NCBI GenBank assembly: GCA_032717465.1
Contig: CM064653.1
Location: 33,973,816-34,037,815 of the forward strand
Source: Coenobita brevimanus
Taxonomy: Eukaryota; Arthropoda; Malacostraca; Decapoda; Coenobitidae
Length of the DNA: 64,000 nt
Direction: 5' to 3'
Shown here in pieces: positions 42,138 through 53,860 of the stretch. Both the position numbers and the translations under genes were made by a program. Position 1 is the stretch's first letter. Every line of letters starts with the position of its first letter. The notes beneath the pieces were generated by a model. The model saw nothing but the letters and a program-made list of their open reading frames with translations, was not told the DNA's origin and made no database searches.

Positions 42138-44350
42138 ATGTCAGTTTGGTACATATGGCTTCCTCTGTGCTCGAAAGCAATCGTTGGATGTGATATGGCA
42201 GCGCTGTACTGTACTGCTTGCCAACGAACAGAAGCCCGCACCTCAGTTCCTGCCTTTCTGCCCCTCGTGCGTGGTAGCTCTCGCAACAATGGCTGTGACT
42301 GCGGTTGCTTTTGTGGTGGTTCCTTCCTGTCTTCAGGTCGTCGCCCTGCTCTGCTGTATTCTTGTGTGTGTGTGATGATAGCCCCACCACTGCCTGAGAA
42401 GCAGAAGAGGAAGGTTCTGAGTGTGAAGAAGTGTGAAATATTGGGCAAGGTTGGTGTGGGCTGGACCACAGGACGCATTCTTTGTGAATATGATCTAGCC
42501 TGTTCAACATTGTTCAACATCAAGAAGTCACACAACAAGCTTACGCAGTACGGACAGGACTTTAGCAAAAGCACACATTGCGGTGAAAGGAAGGTAATGG
42601 CTCAGGCCTGGCACGCCAATATCGACTGGTCGACATTGGTGTGGTTTCGTCACCAACGTCGTGCCAGGGTGCTAGTGTGTTGGACCGAGGCGAAGGCTGC
42701 TGCTGACAAGTTTGCACATCTGTACAACGTGTAGGACTTCAAGGCATCCGAGTGATGGCTCTTTCGCTTCAAGCTACGCCATGGACTTACCGGGACTAAG
42801 GTACATGGCAAGGCCTTGGACACAGCAGCAGAAGAAGTAGATTCGTTTGGCCAGAAAATGCAGTGCCTGATGAAGGATGAGGGCCTTCCCTTTGGTCAAG
42901 TCTATAATGCTGATGAAACTGGTCTGTTCTACTGCTTCTTGCCTCCCCACACCCTGGCTGAAGAAAGGAAGAAGTCTGTGCCTGGTCAGAAGTTGTCCAA
43001 ACAACGTTTCTCTGTTTTGTACCGTTCCAGTGCTAACGGGACTCACCGCCTCAAACCTGTTGTTGTTGTGCTTGCAAAACAACCACGTTATCTTTGTGGG
43101 TTGATGGATAGCCTGCCTGTTGTGTGGCGCCATTCTGTAAAAGCCCGGTTTACCACTAACATCTTCAGAGATTGGTTCCACAGACATTTTGTCAAGGAGG
43201 TTATCTGTTATCAAACGGAGGTCCTTAGAATCACTCGCGACCAGGTGAAGGCACTCCTGCTCCTGGACAATGCTCCTGCACATCTGTCTGAGAAGGGTTT
43301 GGTTGCTTTTGAGGGGCGGATTAGGTGCATGTTTCTGTCACCTAATATGACTGCTCTGATTCAACCAATGGACAAGGATGTTATCATGGCTGCCAAGAGA
43401 CTGTATTGCTGGAGGTTCCTGAACGAGGTGATGGTGGTGCTGGAGGATGAGGACGCTGTGGAGGACACACGTGGGGAGCAGACCTTGCAGAATCTTCAGA
43501 TACAACCTGAAGTCTGCCGAGTTCACATGGGTGAACGCATTGAAGGAAGTCTCTGTCAAAACCCATGAAAGCGGTTGGTCTTGTCTCCTGCAGGGAATCA
43601 GTGCCAAGCACGACCGAGTGGTTTGACGTGGATGATTTACACAGTCTCCTCAGACAAGCAGGAGAGCAGGTGGGCGTCAATGACGTGTGGTATTGGTTGG
43701 ACAACGACGGCGGTGATCCTGATTACCAGACCATGTCTGATGAGGGGATCACCGCTGCTGCCTCTGTGGGCACGGAAGAGGACAGCGGGACCAACGAGAA
43801 TGAGGTCCTTGGCTCGCGGCCCTCCACAGATCCTTCAGTCTCTCATCCCATTGTCTTCTGTGGTTACCTGCAGGGGGTGCTGGAGTATGCCCAGCACCCG
43901 CACTGTTACTCAACTTGGTGCTGCTCCGCCTGGCAATGGAGCTGTGGGCAGTCCGGGACGCAGTTATCCTCCGGCAGAATCGTCAGTCCTACCATCAGGC
44001 CAGGACCGACTTGTTCTTCAGGCCTGCGACCCGCACGAGTGCCAGTCCATTCTCACCACCACCACCACCACCAGCTCATTTCCTGCCTTCACCTTCGGAC
44101 TCACAACTGAACGCATTGACAGCCATTGAGTCTCCGTTAGACGTAAGTTTGCGGCTGTCTTAAGAATCCTGAGGTGGATGGGCCACCATTATCGCACTGC
44201 ACATCACCGGTCATTGCCCAGGTCCAGCAGGTTGAGGATGACGAGGAGGAGTTTTTTTACCTCTATTAGGCACTAGTGTTTGCCACTGGACCACACGGGA
44301 CAACCTGCTGGAGGTGGCGGGTTACAAAGCCTGGCGGTGGTTCACTGGGT
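42138..44350 (+). pseudogene. Tigger-type transposase relic related to the 6193 element
   Basis: Frames 42138-42734, 42816-43568 and 43565-44163 follow the 6467-8455 protein along its length: PEKQKRKVLSVKKCEILGKV, STLVWFRHQRRARVLVC, GQVYNADETGLFYC, LLLDNAPAHLSEKGL, LIQPMDKDVI, then SLRLS at the end. All three catalytic Asp codons are still present, but stops (42733, 42753), frameshifts and QARTDLFF in place of the PCNA-binding motif show decay. The hydrophobic upstream peptide (AVTAVAFVVVPSCLQ) also exists here, separated from the transposase frame. Confidence 0.87.
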
Positions 44351-44395
44351 GGTAAGTACCCCAGCCGAATGTTTTTCAACAAGCAGCTTTAGGTT

Positions 44396-44975
44396 TCTTT
44401 TGTAATTTCCTTGGTGCTAAATTTTATTTAGGATATTCCTGTGTGTGTTTTGAGGTCACAATATGAGAGAATGACCCGAAAACAGTGCCAAAAATAGAAG
44501 AGGTACATACAGTAGTGTTTAGGTAGGGTGGTTTTGGTTTTCAGTGTTTTTTTTGCATGGTTTTCTTGGTGTTGAAAATTATCTAGGATATCTTATGTAT
44601 ATTTTGATGCCCAAATATGCCACAATGACCCGAAAAAACTATCAAAATAGGATAGGTACTTTACGTACAGTAGTGGTTAGGTAGGGAGTTTTTTGGTTTT
44701 CAGTGTTTTTTTTGCTTGATTTTCTTGGTGTTGAAAATTATTTAGGATATTCCTATGTATATTTTGATGCCAGAGTGTACCAGAATGACCGGAAAACACC
44801 TCCAAAATAAGGAGGGGTACTGTACCTACAGTAGTGTATAGGTAGGGTGTTTTTTGGTTTGCATGGTTTTCTTGCTGTTTACCATTACTTTTGATATGCC
44901 TATGTGTGTTTTGATGTCTAAATATGCCAGAATGACCAGAAAACACTGCCATAGTAAGCATAGGTACGATACAAA
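44396..44975. repeat. Minisatellite, four units of about 150-159 bp
   Basis: Unit landmarks TTTTCTTGGTGTTGAAAATTA and TTTTGATG occur near 44406, 44561, 44720 and 44867, with CAGTAGTG and GGTAGGGTG also recurring. It is subterminal to the Tigger relic, whose probable right end (read inward CAATAATCCCTCATTTATCG) is at about 45112. Confidence 0.85.
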
Positions 44976-45171
44976 TAAGTTAGGTGTAGGTTGGAGGTGG
45001 GTCTAGGTAGGGTCTGGGTGTGGTAGGGGAATATTGTCCATTATCTGGATGTTGCCACTACTTGGATATGCCTTTGGCTGTATTACATCCCGATAAATGA
45101 GGGATTATTGTACTGCTGAAAAATGCATAGTACCGCTGATTGCTTCCAGTTTCTGTGTCGGTTGTTGCTTA

Positions 45172-45782
45172 CAGTCTGTCCTTGCCTAACATGATTTAAT
45201 TACTTCCGCACCCCTACCATGCTAGAGAAATTTCGTGTTACAGGATCTCCTGAAACCCCCTATTTCCTTCTGTACCCCTGCCCACAGTCCACTATTTTCC
45301 CCCTTGTGGTGCAAAATTTTTTTATACCCTCCAATTTTAACCTTGTAGAAAGCATTAATATGGTTCAAAAAATTTAAAAAAAGAGTATTATTACAGTTAA
45401 AAGCCACATTTTATTACCTTATGGGAGAATAAGAGAAGACACACTATGCTGGAGAGGAGGTAGAGAGGAGAACACTGGTTAAAATCCTTCAAAGTCAAGA
45501 GAAGTTATAACACTTCTCAGCAGGCAGAGTGGGGAGGCAGGCAGGAGCAGGGAGTGTCCTGATTGGCTAGGTAGCTCAGAAGCAAGAATGCTGAAGCATG
45601 ATTGGCTGGGAAGTAGATGACCCCCTTTGGCAAGGCAACGCTCCTATGATTCATCTCGTCTGGTTCAAATAACTGTTAACTTCATCAGTTGCCGTGTTTG
45701 AACCGATAGTGCCTCCGGAAAATTGTACCGTGTTAGGCCATTTTCATGTTAGTGAAAACCATGTTAGACGGTACTTTCACTG
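45172..45782. mobile_element. Tigger-type MITE
   Basis: The left end CAGTCTGTCCTTGCCTAACA and the right end read inward CAGTGAAAGTACCGTCTAAC share inverted CTAACATGRTTT blocks. The left flank is TA (45170-45171); the right flank is GA, probably mutated. The interior is non-coding. Confidence 0.65.
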
Positions 45783-46092
45783 GATATTGTTTTAATAGAG
45801 CCGAGCAGCAAGTGCTGGATATTGGGATAGCCCGGATATTGTGACAATGGATAATTGAGAGATTTTAGTATGTGCATGGCATTGCCCCACTCAGTTGTGC
45901 AGACAAATATCGTCAGTTCAGATGTAGCTCGAGGACACAGACCTCAATCATAGTTATCATTATAGTTTTCAGAAAACAGTTCTCTTCAGAATGTCCAAAT
46001 ACTGTAATTGAGTAGCTTAAATTTAATATACAGCATATAACATCGTTGCAACATAATCTGTAATGTTCTTTTTCTTGTGCTTTTCCTTTCAG

Positions 46093-46209
46093 GGACTGGG
46101 ATCTGTGGTAGAACTTGAATCAGTGTCAGAGGATGTGTTCTTGGGCGGACTGGACACCAAGGGCGCAGATGGCAAGCTGGTCTATATTTGGCACGATGAT
46201 GTCATGCAA
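46093..46209 (+). CDS. TSC2: Tuberin (TSC2) exon, GAP domain continuation
   Basis: 39 codons: GLGSVVELESVSEDVFLGGL, then DTKGADGKLVYIWHDDVMQ. Human tuberin has [20 protein letters not shown] followed by a matching GEDGQFTYCWHDDIMQ in the same place, directly after the segment encoded by the previous exon. The acceptor is TTTCAG ending at 46092 and the donor GTATGT at 46210. Both splice phases are 0, matching the preceding donor. The next exon, expected to carry the catalytic asparagine in an LGNDxV context, was not found in the remaining 17.8 kb. Confidence 0.92.
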
Positions 46210-46327
46210 GTATGTCAGTGTTGGCTGCAGACAAAAGATTCAATGTTGGAAATTGGGTCACTATGAAGGGAGAGAATGAGAGAGGGTTTTTTTTTTTTGG
46301 TTAGATACAGAGCAGTACCGCAGTGTG

Positions 46328-49300
46328 TACCCCCCTGGGGGTAGGGGGGTTTCAAGAATACTCCCCCAATATCCCTACTTGTCGTATGAGGCAGCTAGAA
46401 GGATTGGTGGTGGGTTAGTGCCCCACCCTGTAAGAAGAACTAACTAAACAAGCAAATAAAGTGCCTCAGACCAAGATAGACCATACATTGACGACTAAGG
46501 AACGGACAAAGGACATTCTAAGGGTGGGGACATGGAATGTGAGAGGAGTGAATGATAAAGTGAAAGAGAGATTATTCAGGTGCTTGAGGATGCAAGAATG
46601 GATGTATGTGGATTGACTGAAACTAAATGGTAAGGTGAAAGGGTGAGAGAATGGGAATATGGTATAGGAATATGTGCAGGAGTTAAGGAGAATGAGAGAG
46701 CAAGAGAGGGAGTATGTCTGATGATAAGCAAGAAGTGGAAGGAGAATATAAGAGAGTATGGAACAGTGGGTGCAAGGATTGTATGGGTAAGGATGAAAGT
46801 AGGTATACAAGCTTGGGCGACTGTATGTGTGTATTCACCAGCAGAGGACCGAGTGGCAAGAGTGAAAGATGTGTTTGGGCAAGTGTAGAAGCATGTACGG
46901 ACAAGTTTGAGAGGAGTGGGAGAGTGTTTTTGAATGGAGACATGAATGGCACAGTTGGGAATGTACAAGTGGATGGAGTGGTTGGTCAGTGGAGTGTGCC
47001 AGCTGAAGTAGATGGGAATGGTAGTGCTTTGGTAGACATCTGTGCTGGTAAGGGTTGTCAATAGCCAGCACCTTCTTTTGGCATAAGATGATCCACTGGT
47101 ATACATGGAGAGTCATGAGGAGGATGGACGGTGAGCTTGTTGAACGAAAGGCAATGATAGATTACGTGTGTGTGGATGAGCAAATGAGAAGACAAGTGTT
47201 GGATGCAAGAGTGTGGAGAGGGTGGGGGAATGGAACATCGGACCATCATTTAGTGATGGCCAAGTTCAGGCTGCAAAGAAAATGGGTGAAGAGACGAAGG
47301 GGAAGACAGGAGGAAACAGCTCCTGTGAGAAGAGTGGAGAAGTTGCAAGATAGTAAGAAAATGGCAGAGAGTAAGAGCATTGTGGAAGAAAGATTGGGAA
47401 GGTATGGGTTCGAGCAGATGGAAGGGGTGGAAGATGTATGTAAGATCTTCACGGAAGAGATAGACGCAACATGTAAGGTGGTTTGTGGAGTGAGGAGGAG
47501 ATGCAGAGGTGTGCAAGGGACAGCATGGTGGAATGATGAGGTGAAATGAGCTGTGGAACGAAAGAAGAAGGCATATAGTGAATGGCTAGTGAGTAGAGGT
47601 AGGGGAGAAGAAGAGAGAGGTATATGTGAGCAGGAGAAGGGAGGTGGTGAGATTGGTGAAGGACAGTAAGAAGAAAGTGGGTGAAGAGATTGGTAGGAAT
47701 CTGAGTGTTAAATGGAGGGAGAGTAAGAAATTATTTTGGATGGAGGTAAAGAAAGTAAGACAGTGTGAAAGGGGAAATAGTAGGGGAGTGAAAGATGGGA
47801 ATAATAGCTTGTTGGTGGAGAAGAGAGAGAAACTGAGGAGATGGAAGGAGCACTTTGAGGATTTGTTGAATGTAGAGAGAGAGAGAACAGTGCAAGTATA
47901 AGTGGTTGGGGAATGGCTGGGAGAAGAAGAGATGAGAGGAAGGAGGAAGAGATCAGTAGGGCAGAAATAGTGGAACCATTGAAGAAGATCAAGATTGGAA
48001 AGGCTCCAGGAATTGATGAAGTGTGTGGTGAAATGCTGAAGTATGGGGGTGAGATTGTTGTGGAGTGGATATGGAAGTTGTGTAGATTGGCTTGGGAAGA
48101 GGGAAGGGTTCCAGAGGACTGGAAATCAGGTATAATTGTTCCTTTATACAAAGGAAAAGGGGAGAGAGAAGTATGTGGTAACCATAGGGGTATTTGCCGT
48201 CATAATGTGACTGGAAAAATATATGGTAGAATACTCACTGATATGGTTAGGCATATAACAGAGGAGCTAGTTGGAGAAGAACAAGGGGGATTTAGGAAGG
48301 GAAAAAGGTGTGTAGATCAGATATTTATTCTGAGATGTTTAGTGGAGAAGTATCTAGATAAGGGAAAGAAAGTGTATGCTGCCTTCAGGGACTTGGAGAA
48401 AGCTTATGGCAGAATAGATGGGCAAGGTATGTGGAAGGTATTAAGAATATATGGAGTGGAGGGGAAATTGTTGAGTGCTGTGAAGAGTATGTATGAAGGA
48501 GCTAGGGCTACTGTGCGAGAGGATGGTGAGCTGAGTGAGTTCTTTGATCTAAATGTGGGTCTTAAACAGGGATGTGTGATGTCTCCATTGCAGTTTATTA
48601 TATACATGGATGGCATTGTAAAGGAGGTGTAAGGTAGGGCAGTGGATGTGGGGGTGGCTCTAATGAATTACGATGAGATGTGGAAGATTCCGGTGTTGCT
48701 GTTTGCTGATGATACAGTATTGTTGAGTGAAGATGAATGGGAGTTGCAAGGTTTGGTGAATGAATTTGGGACAGTGTGTGGGAAGAGGAATCTGAAAGTT
48801 AATGTAAACAAGAGTAAAGTTATGGTGTTTGAAAGGAATGAAGTCACAGAAAGCACAGTGAGGTTGGATGGTGAGGGTATGGAGAATGTGAGTGCATTCA
48901 AGCAGTTGGATAGTGTGATGAGTAAGGATGGAACTTTTGGGGATGAAGTGCTTGAAAGGGTACAGTAGGGAAGGGCGGTTGTTGATTCACAGAAAGCAGT
49001 GATAAGAAATAGGTAGGTGAGTATGGAAGTTAAGAAGTCACTGCATGATAGTATTGTGATCCCTACCCTGACGAATGGAAGCGAGGCATGGGCCTTGCTA
49101 GAGGGGAACAAGTCAGGAGTGAGAGCAGTGGAAATGAGTTACTTGAGAGGAGCACGTGGAGGGACAGGTTGACAAATGAATAAGTGAAGGAATGTCATGG
49201 GGTGGATGTGGATGTGGTTGAGACAGTTAAGAGAAATACACTGAGGTGGTTTGGACATGTGGAGAGAGTGGAAAATGAAAGACTGACTAAGAGGGTGTAT

Positions 49301-49500
49301 GTAGGTGAGGTGGAGGGAGGGAGAGGGAGGGGAAGACCGAGGATGAGGTGGAAGGATGGAGTTGAGAGGTATATGAGGGAGGGGGGAGTGAGTTTGGGGA
49401 AGGGCAGTCAAATGTTGGGTGACAGAGTGACTTGGAGGCATTTTGTCTGTGGCCATCCTTTGCAGGATTAGGGCGTCGGGCTATGGATAGATAGATAGAC
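46328..49500 (+). mobile_element. RTE-like LINE (subfamily B), full length but decayed
   Basis: The 5' end CCCCCCTGGGGGTAGGGGGG near 46330 is the same as in the 50034 copy, so it is full length. Frames 46714-47064, 47055-47549, 47626-47901, 47913-48632, 48642-48968 and 49184-49471 give the endonuclease (GDMNGTVG, SDHHLVM), linker, RT (KAPGIDEVCGEML, GLKQGCVMSPLQF, LLFADDTVLLSEDEWEL) and C-terminus ending HPLQD with a TAGA tail. At least eight frame breaks make it inactive. It starts about 120 bp after the third TSC2 exon. Confidence 0.88.
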
Positions 49501-49505
49501 TGTAT

Positions 49506-49668
49506 TTGGCAACATATAAGATGCTGCATTGTGAAAGATGCACCTGATTTCTGGCAGGGCAGTTCTGAGAAAAAAAGTTTGTCACAACCAAGACTGCAGA
49601 AAGGCTACTTGATATGAGTAGTTTTAATCCAAATACGTGCTCGTTAGAATCTCTGTTCAGTACTATTT

Positions 49669-49717
<49 letters not shown>

Positions 49718-50033
49718 TTAGATCAGTGTGAAAACAATAAAACATCCTCATCCTTACAAAAAGTTACTTCGTTCCATGACATCATGTTAACTCTGTTTAT
49801 GTTTATGAACTGTGGATTTATTGCTCACCTGATACCACTCAGGGATTAGTGAGGCTGGTCACTCTCATCTTAAATGTCAGGACCAACTAGCCTAGCCCCG
49901 GGCTCCAACGCTCCTCATGGGGCAACATAGGATTGGATGATGGATGGATGGATGGATGTTTATGAACTGTCTGAGTTCTTTGATTCAGTAATTTGAGAAT
50001 TAATCTCCACTAAAGTATAATTACTGAAATATA
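49506..50033. other. Spacer with a 46-base poly-T tract
   Basis: A pure T run lies at 49671-49716, followed by an R1 copy. No coding. Confidence 0.7.
49826..49945 (-). repeat. Dispersed repeat R1 copy, partial
   Basis: CACTCAGGGATTAGTGAGGC, GGTCACTCTCATCTTAAATG and CCTCATGGGGCAACATAGGA are the reverse complement of the first part of the 3456 and 53622 copies. It ends in an ATGG repeat. Confidence 0.75.
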
Positions 50034-53000
50034 TACCCCCCCTGGGGGTAGGGGGGTTTTTCAAGAATACTCCCCCAGTATCCCTGCTTGTCGTAAAAGG
50101 CGACTAAAAGGGTTGGCGGAGGGTTAGTGCCCCTCCCCGGAAAACAACTAACTAAAAAAACAAACAATAAGCCTCGGACAAGGACTGACCAAACGTTGAC
50201 GACCAAGGACCGGACAAAGGACATTGCAGTTGGAACGTGGAATGTAAGGGGAGCGAATGATGAGGTGAAAGAGAGAGAGATTGTCCAGGTGCTTGAGGAT
50301 GCGAAAGTGGATGTATGTGGAATGACTGAAACAAAATGGAGAGGAGAAAGTGTGAGAGAATGGGAGTATGGATGGGGTATATGTGCAGGAGTAGGTGAGA
50401 ATGAGAGGGCAAAGGAAGGAGTTTGTATAGTTGTGAGTAAAAGATGGAAAGGAGCATAAGACAGTATGGATCAGTTGGATCAAGGATTGTGTGGGTAAAG
50501 TTGAAAGTTGGAATACAAATGTGGGCGATTGTGTGTGTGTATGCACCAACGCAAGATCGTGCTAGAAGAGTGAGAGAAGAGTTCTGGACAAATGTAGAAG
50601 TGTGCTTGGAAAAGTTTGGAAGGAGTGAGAGAGTGTTTTTGATTGGTGATATGAATGGTAAAGTTGGGAATGTGAAGGTGGATGGAATAGTTGGTGAGTG
50701 GGGTGTGCCTGCTGAGATAGATGAGAATAGCAGTGCGTTAGTGGACATTTGTGCTGGGAGGGGGTTGGTGATAGCCAATACCCTCTTCAGGCATAAAATG
50801 ATCCACAGGTATACATGGCGAGTGATGAGAAGGGTGGGTGGTGAACTGAATGAAAGGAAGGCAATGATTGATTATGTGTGTGTGGATGAAAGGATGCGAA
50901 GATGTATATTGGATGCAAGAGTTTATAGAGGTTGGGGGAGTGGACTTTCTGACCACTACTTGGTGGTGGCCAGAATTAAAGTCCAAGTAAGATGGAGGAA
51001 CAGAAGAAGGGAAAGACGAGAGGAAGGAGTAGTTGCAAGGAGAGTGGAAAGGTTACAAGAGGATGAGAAAAAGGCAGAGTATAAGAGAGAAGTGGAGGAA
51101 CGATTGGGCAAATATGAATTGGAGCAGATGGGGGACGTGGAAGGTGTGTGTAGAATATTTACAGAAGAAATATGTGCAGCATGTGATGTGGTGTGTGGAA
51201 GGAAGAGAAGACGGAAGGGGGTGCAAGGAACAGCGTGGTGGACTGAAGAGGTGAAACAGGCTGTGGCACAAAAGAAGAAAGCATACAATGAATGGATGAG
51301 GAATAGGTTCGTGGAAGAGGTTGAGAGGCGGAAGAGAGAGTTATATGTAGAAAGAAAGAGAGAGGTGAAAAGATTAGTAAGAGAGAGTAAGAAGAGAGTG
51401 GATGAGGAATTTGGAAGGAATTTGAGTGTAAAGTGGAGGGACTGTAAGAAAATGTTCTGGAGAGAGGTGAAAAGAGTAAGACAGGGTGGAAGTGAAGTTA
51501 GCAGGGGAGTGAAAGATAAAAATGGTAGATTACTAGTGGAGAAGGGAGAAAAAGTGAGCAGATGGAGAGAACACTTTAAGGAATTGTTGAACGTGGAGGA
51601 TGGAAGTAATGCGAGTATAAGTGGCTGGGGAATGGCTGGGAGAAGGAGGGAGGTGAGAAGACAGGAAGAAATCAGTAGGATAGAAGTTGTGGAAGCAATG
51701 AAGAAAGTTAAATCAGGGAAAGCCCCAGGAATTGATGGAGTGTATGGTGAAATGCTGAAGCATGGGGGAGAGATAGTAGTAGAATGGATGTGGAAGATGT
51801 GCAGATTGGCCTGGGAGGAAGGTAGAGTCCCGGAGGATTGGAAGTCAGGTATAATTATTCCCTTGTACAAAGGAAAAGAGGAAAAAGAAGTGTGTGGTAA
51901 TCATAGGGGCATTTGTCTTCTTAGTATAATAGGAAAAGTGTATGGTAGGATACTTATTGACAGAGTTAGAGAAAGAACAGAGGAATTAGTTGGAGAAGAA
52001 CAAGGAGGCTTTAGGAAGGGAAAAGGTTGTGTAGATCAGATATTCATTCTCAGATCTTTAGTGGAAAAGTTTCTAGAGAAGGGAAAGAAGTTGTATGCGG
52101 CTTTCATGGATTTGGAGAAAGCATATGACAGGGTGGATAGACTAGGATTGTGGAAAGTGTTAAGAATATATGGAGTAGATGGGAAGTTGTTGAATGCTGT
52201 GAAGAGTATGTACGATGGTGCGAAGGCTGCAGTGCATGTGGATGGTGAACTAAGTGAATTTTTCTCTTTGAAAGTTGGGTTGAAACAGGGATGTGTCATG
52301 TCTCCATGGTTGTTTAATCTGTACATGGATGGGGTAATAAAAGAGGTACAAGTTAGGGTAGTGGATGTTGGAGTGTCCCTGGTGAGAGAGGATAGTGTTT
52401 GGAAACTCCCTGTGCTGTTGTTTGCAGATGATACTGTGTTGTTAAGTGAAGACGAAGGGGAGCTGCAAGGCTTGGTGGATGAGTTTGGGAGAGTGTGTAA
52501 GAAACGGAATCTAAAGGTGAATGTAGGGAAGAGTAAAGTGATGGTCTTTGAGAGAGGTGAAGTCAGTGAATGTACAGCGAGGTTGGATGATGAGGAATTG
52601 GAAAATGTGAGTATGTTTAAGTACTTGGGTAGTGTGATGAGTAAGGATGGAGGTTTGGAGGGTGAAGTGCTTGAAAGGGTACAGCAGGGAAGAAAGGTTG
52701 CTGGTTCTTTGAAAGCAGTGATAAGAAACAGGGAAGTGAGCATGGAAGTGAAAAAGTTACTACATGACAGTATTGTGATACCAACACTAACGTACGGAAG
52801 TGAAGCTTGGACGTTGTTGGAAGGACACAAGTCAAGAGTGAGAGCAGTGGAAATGAGTTATTTAAGAGGAGCCTGTGGAGTCGCATGGAAAGACAGGCTG
52901 ACGAATGAGGATATAAAGGAGCGTTGTGGTGTTGATGTGGATGTGATAGGAAGCGTTATGAGGAACATACTGAGGTGGTTTGGCCATGTGGAGAGGATGG

Positions 53001-53235
53001 AGGGTGAAAGACTGACGAAGAGAGTGTATGTGAGTGAGGTGGAGGGAGAAAGAGGGAGGGGGAGGCCGAGGATGAGATGGAGGGATGGGGTGGAGAGGTA
53101 TATGAGAGAGGGGGGTGTGAGTTGGGAGCAGGGGAGTGAAATGGCGCGGGACAGGGCGACTTGGAGGCGATTTGTTTGTGGCCACCCCAAACGGGACTGA
53201 GGCGTCTAGCAATAGATAGATAGATAGATAGATAA
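50034..53235 (+). mobile_element. RTE-like LINE (subfamily A), full length and nearly intact
   Basis: 5' untranslated part from about 50034 (CCCCCCCTGGGGGTAGGGGG), the coding region at 50127-53200, and a 3' TAGA tail to 53235. It is the least damaged LINE in the window and serves as reference for the others. A single frame break near 50455 separates it from a continuous coding region. The antisense copy at 53968-56685 is nearly identical, which suggests recent activity of the subfamily. Confidence 0.92.
50127..53200 (+). CDS. LINE endonuclease-reverse transcriptase polyprotein, one frameshift
   Basis: It copies the element RNA into DNA at a nicked chromosomal site. The first frame (50127-50459) has the endonuclease start WNVRGAND and catalytic-Glu MTETKWRGE. 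The second (50444-53200, 918 codons) continues IRQYGSVGSRIV and holds FLIGDMNGKVG and SDHYLV (endonuclease), then KAPGIDGVYGEML, LYKGKEEKEVCGNHRGICLL, FMDLEKAYDRVD, LKQGCVMSPWLFNLYMDG and the catalytic LLFADDTVLL (FADD codons 52421-52432). The tail is a basic RGRPRMRWRDGVERYMREG and HPKRD end. The frames overlap where a one-base indel must lie (about 50444-50456). All visible motifs are intact. Confidence 0.88.
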
Positions 53236-53621
53236 TTATAAAGATTATTTTTCTTCAAATGAATTTAAAACAACGACTGAATTCAGTAAAATCTGTTCTC
53301 TCATTTGAGAAAAAATAAAGGCCATTAAAAGTAGTAATACACTTATCTGCAAGTCAGTTACTTGTATTTATTTTAAAATCACAGACAACACAAACAGAAT
53401 TTTTAAAAAAAATCACGTTCAGTGAACATTTACAGAATTTTATTTACCCTAAAAGTACCCCATACTTGTCATATTTGTACCCCACATCTCTGTTGTTATG
53501 GTATTTTCCCACGTTCAGCCTCAGCTCAGTGCGATATTAGACTACTGTAACTTTCCCCTTGATGTCTCATTATCTACAGACAGCACATTCACTACTTTAA
53601 CTTTTAAAATATGCTATAACA
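53236..53621. other. Unassigned spacer between two LINEs
   Basis: AT-rich, no coding signal or repeat match noted. Confidence 0.5.
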
Positions 53622-53860
53622 AACCATCCATCAATCCATCATCCAATCTTATGCTGCCCCATGAGAAGCATAGGAACCCTGGGCTAGGCAAGTTGGTCCT
53701 GATATTTAAGATGAGAGTGACCAGCCTTACTCATCCCTGAGTGGCATTATAAGAGCAATAACCCCACCCACCCTTTGGATATAAACCTATGCAGGCTCAG
53801 TCCATTTGAAGCACCTTAATTACCTGCTAAACCACCAGGCTCCATAATTTGTTAATATAT
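53622..53860 (+). repeat. Dispersed repeat R1 copy
   Basis: CATCCATCATCCAATC, CCCCATGAGAAGCATAGGAA, GAGTGACCAGCCTTACTCAT and GGATATAAACC match 3456-3640 in order. It stops around the ACCACCAGG..CC segment, before the middle part of the longest copy. Confidence 0.78.

Noticed and set aside
44396..44975. CRISPR-like array
   Set aside because: The units are about 150 bp, diverged and without spacer structure. It is a minisatellite in a eukaryotic transposon.
52036..52830. Long open frames antisense to the LINE reverse transcriptase (also 50956-51870, 54350-54919, 55299-56186)
   Set aside because: They are opposite-strand shadows of the LINE coding frame and recur with every copy. The sense strand has the RT motifs.
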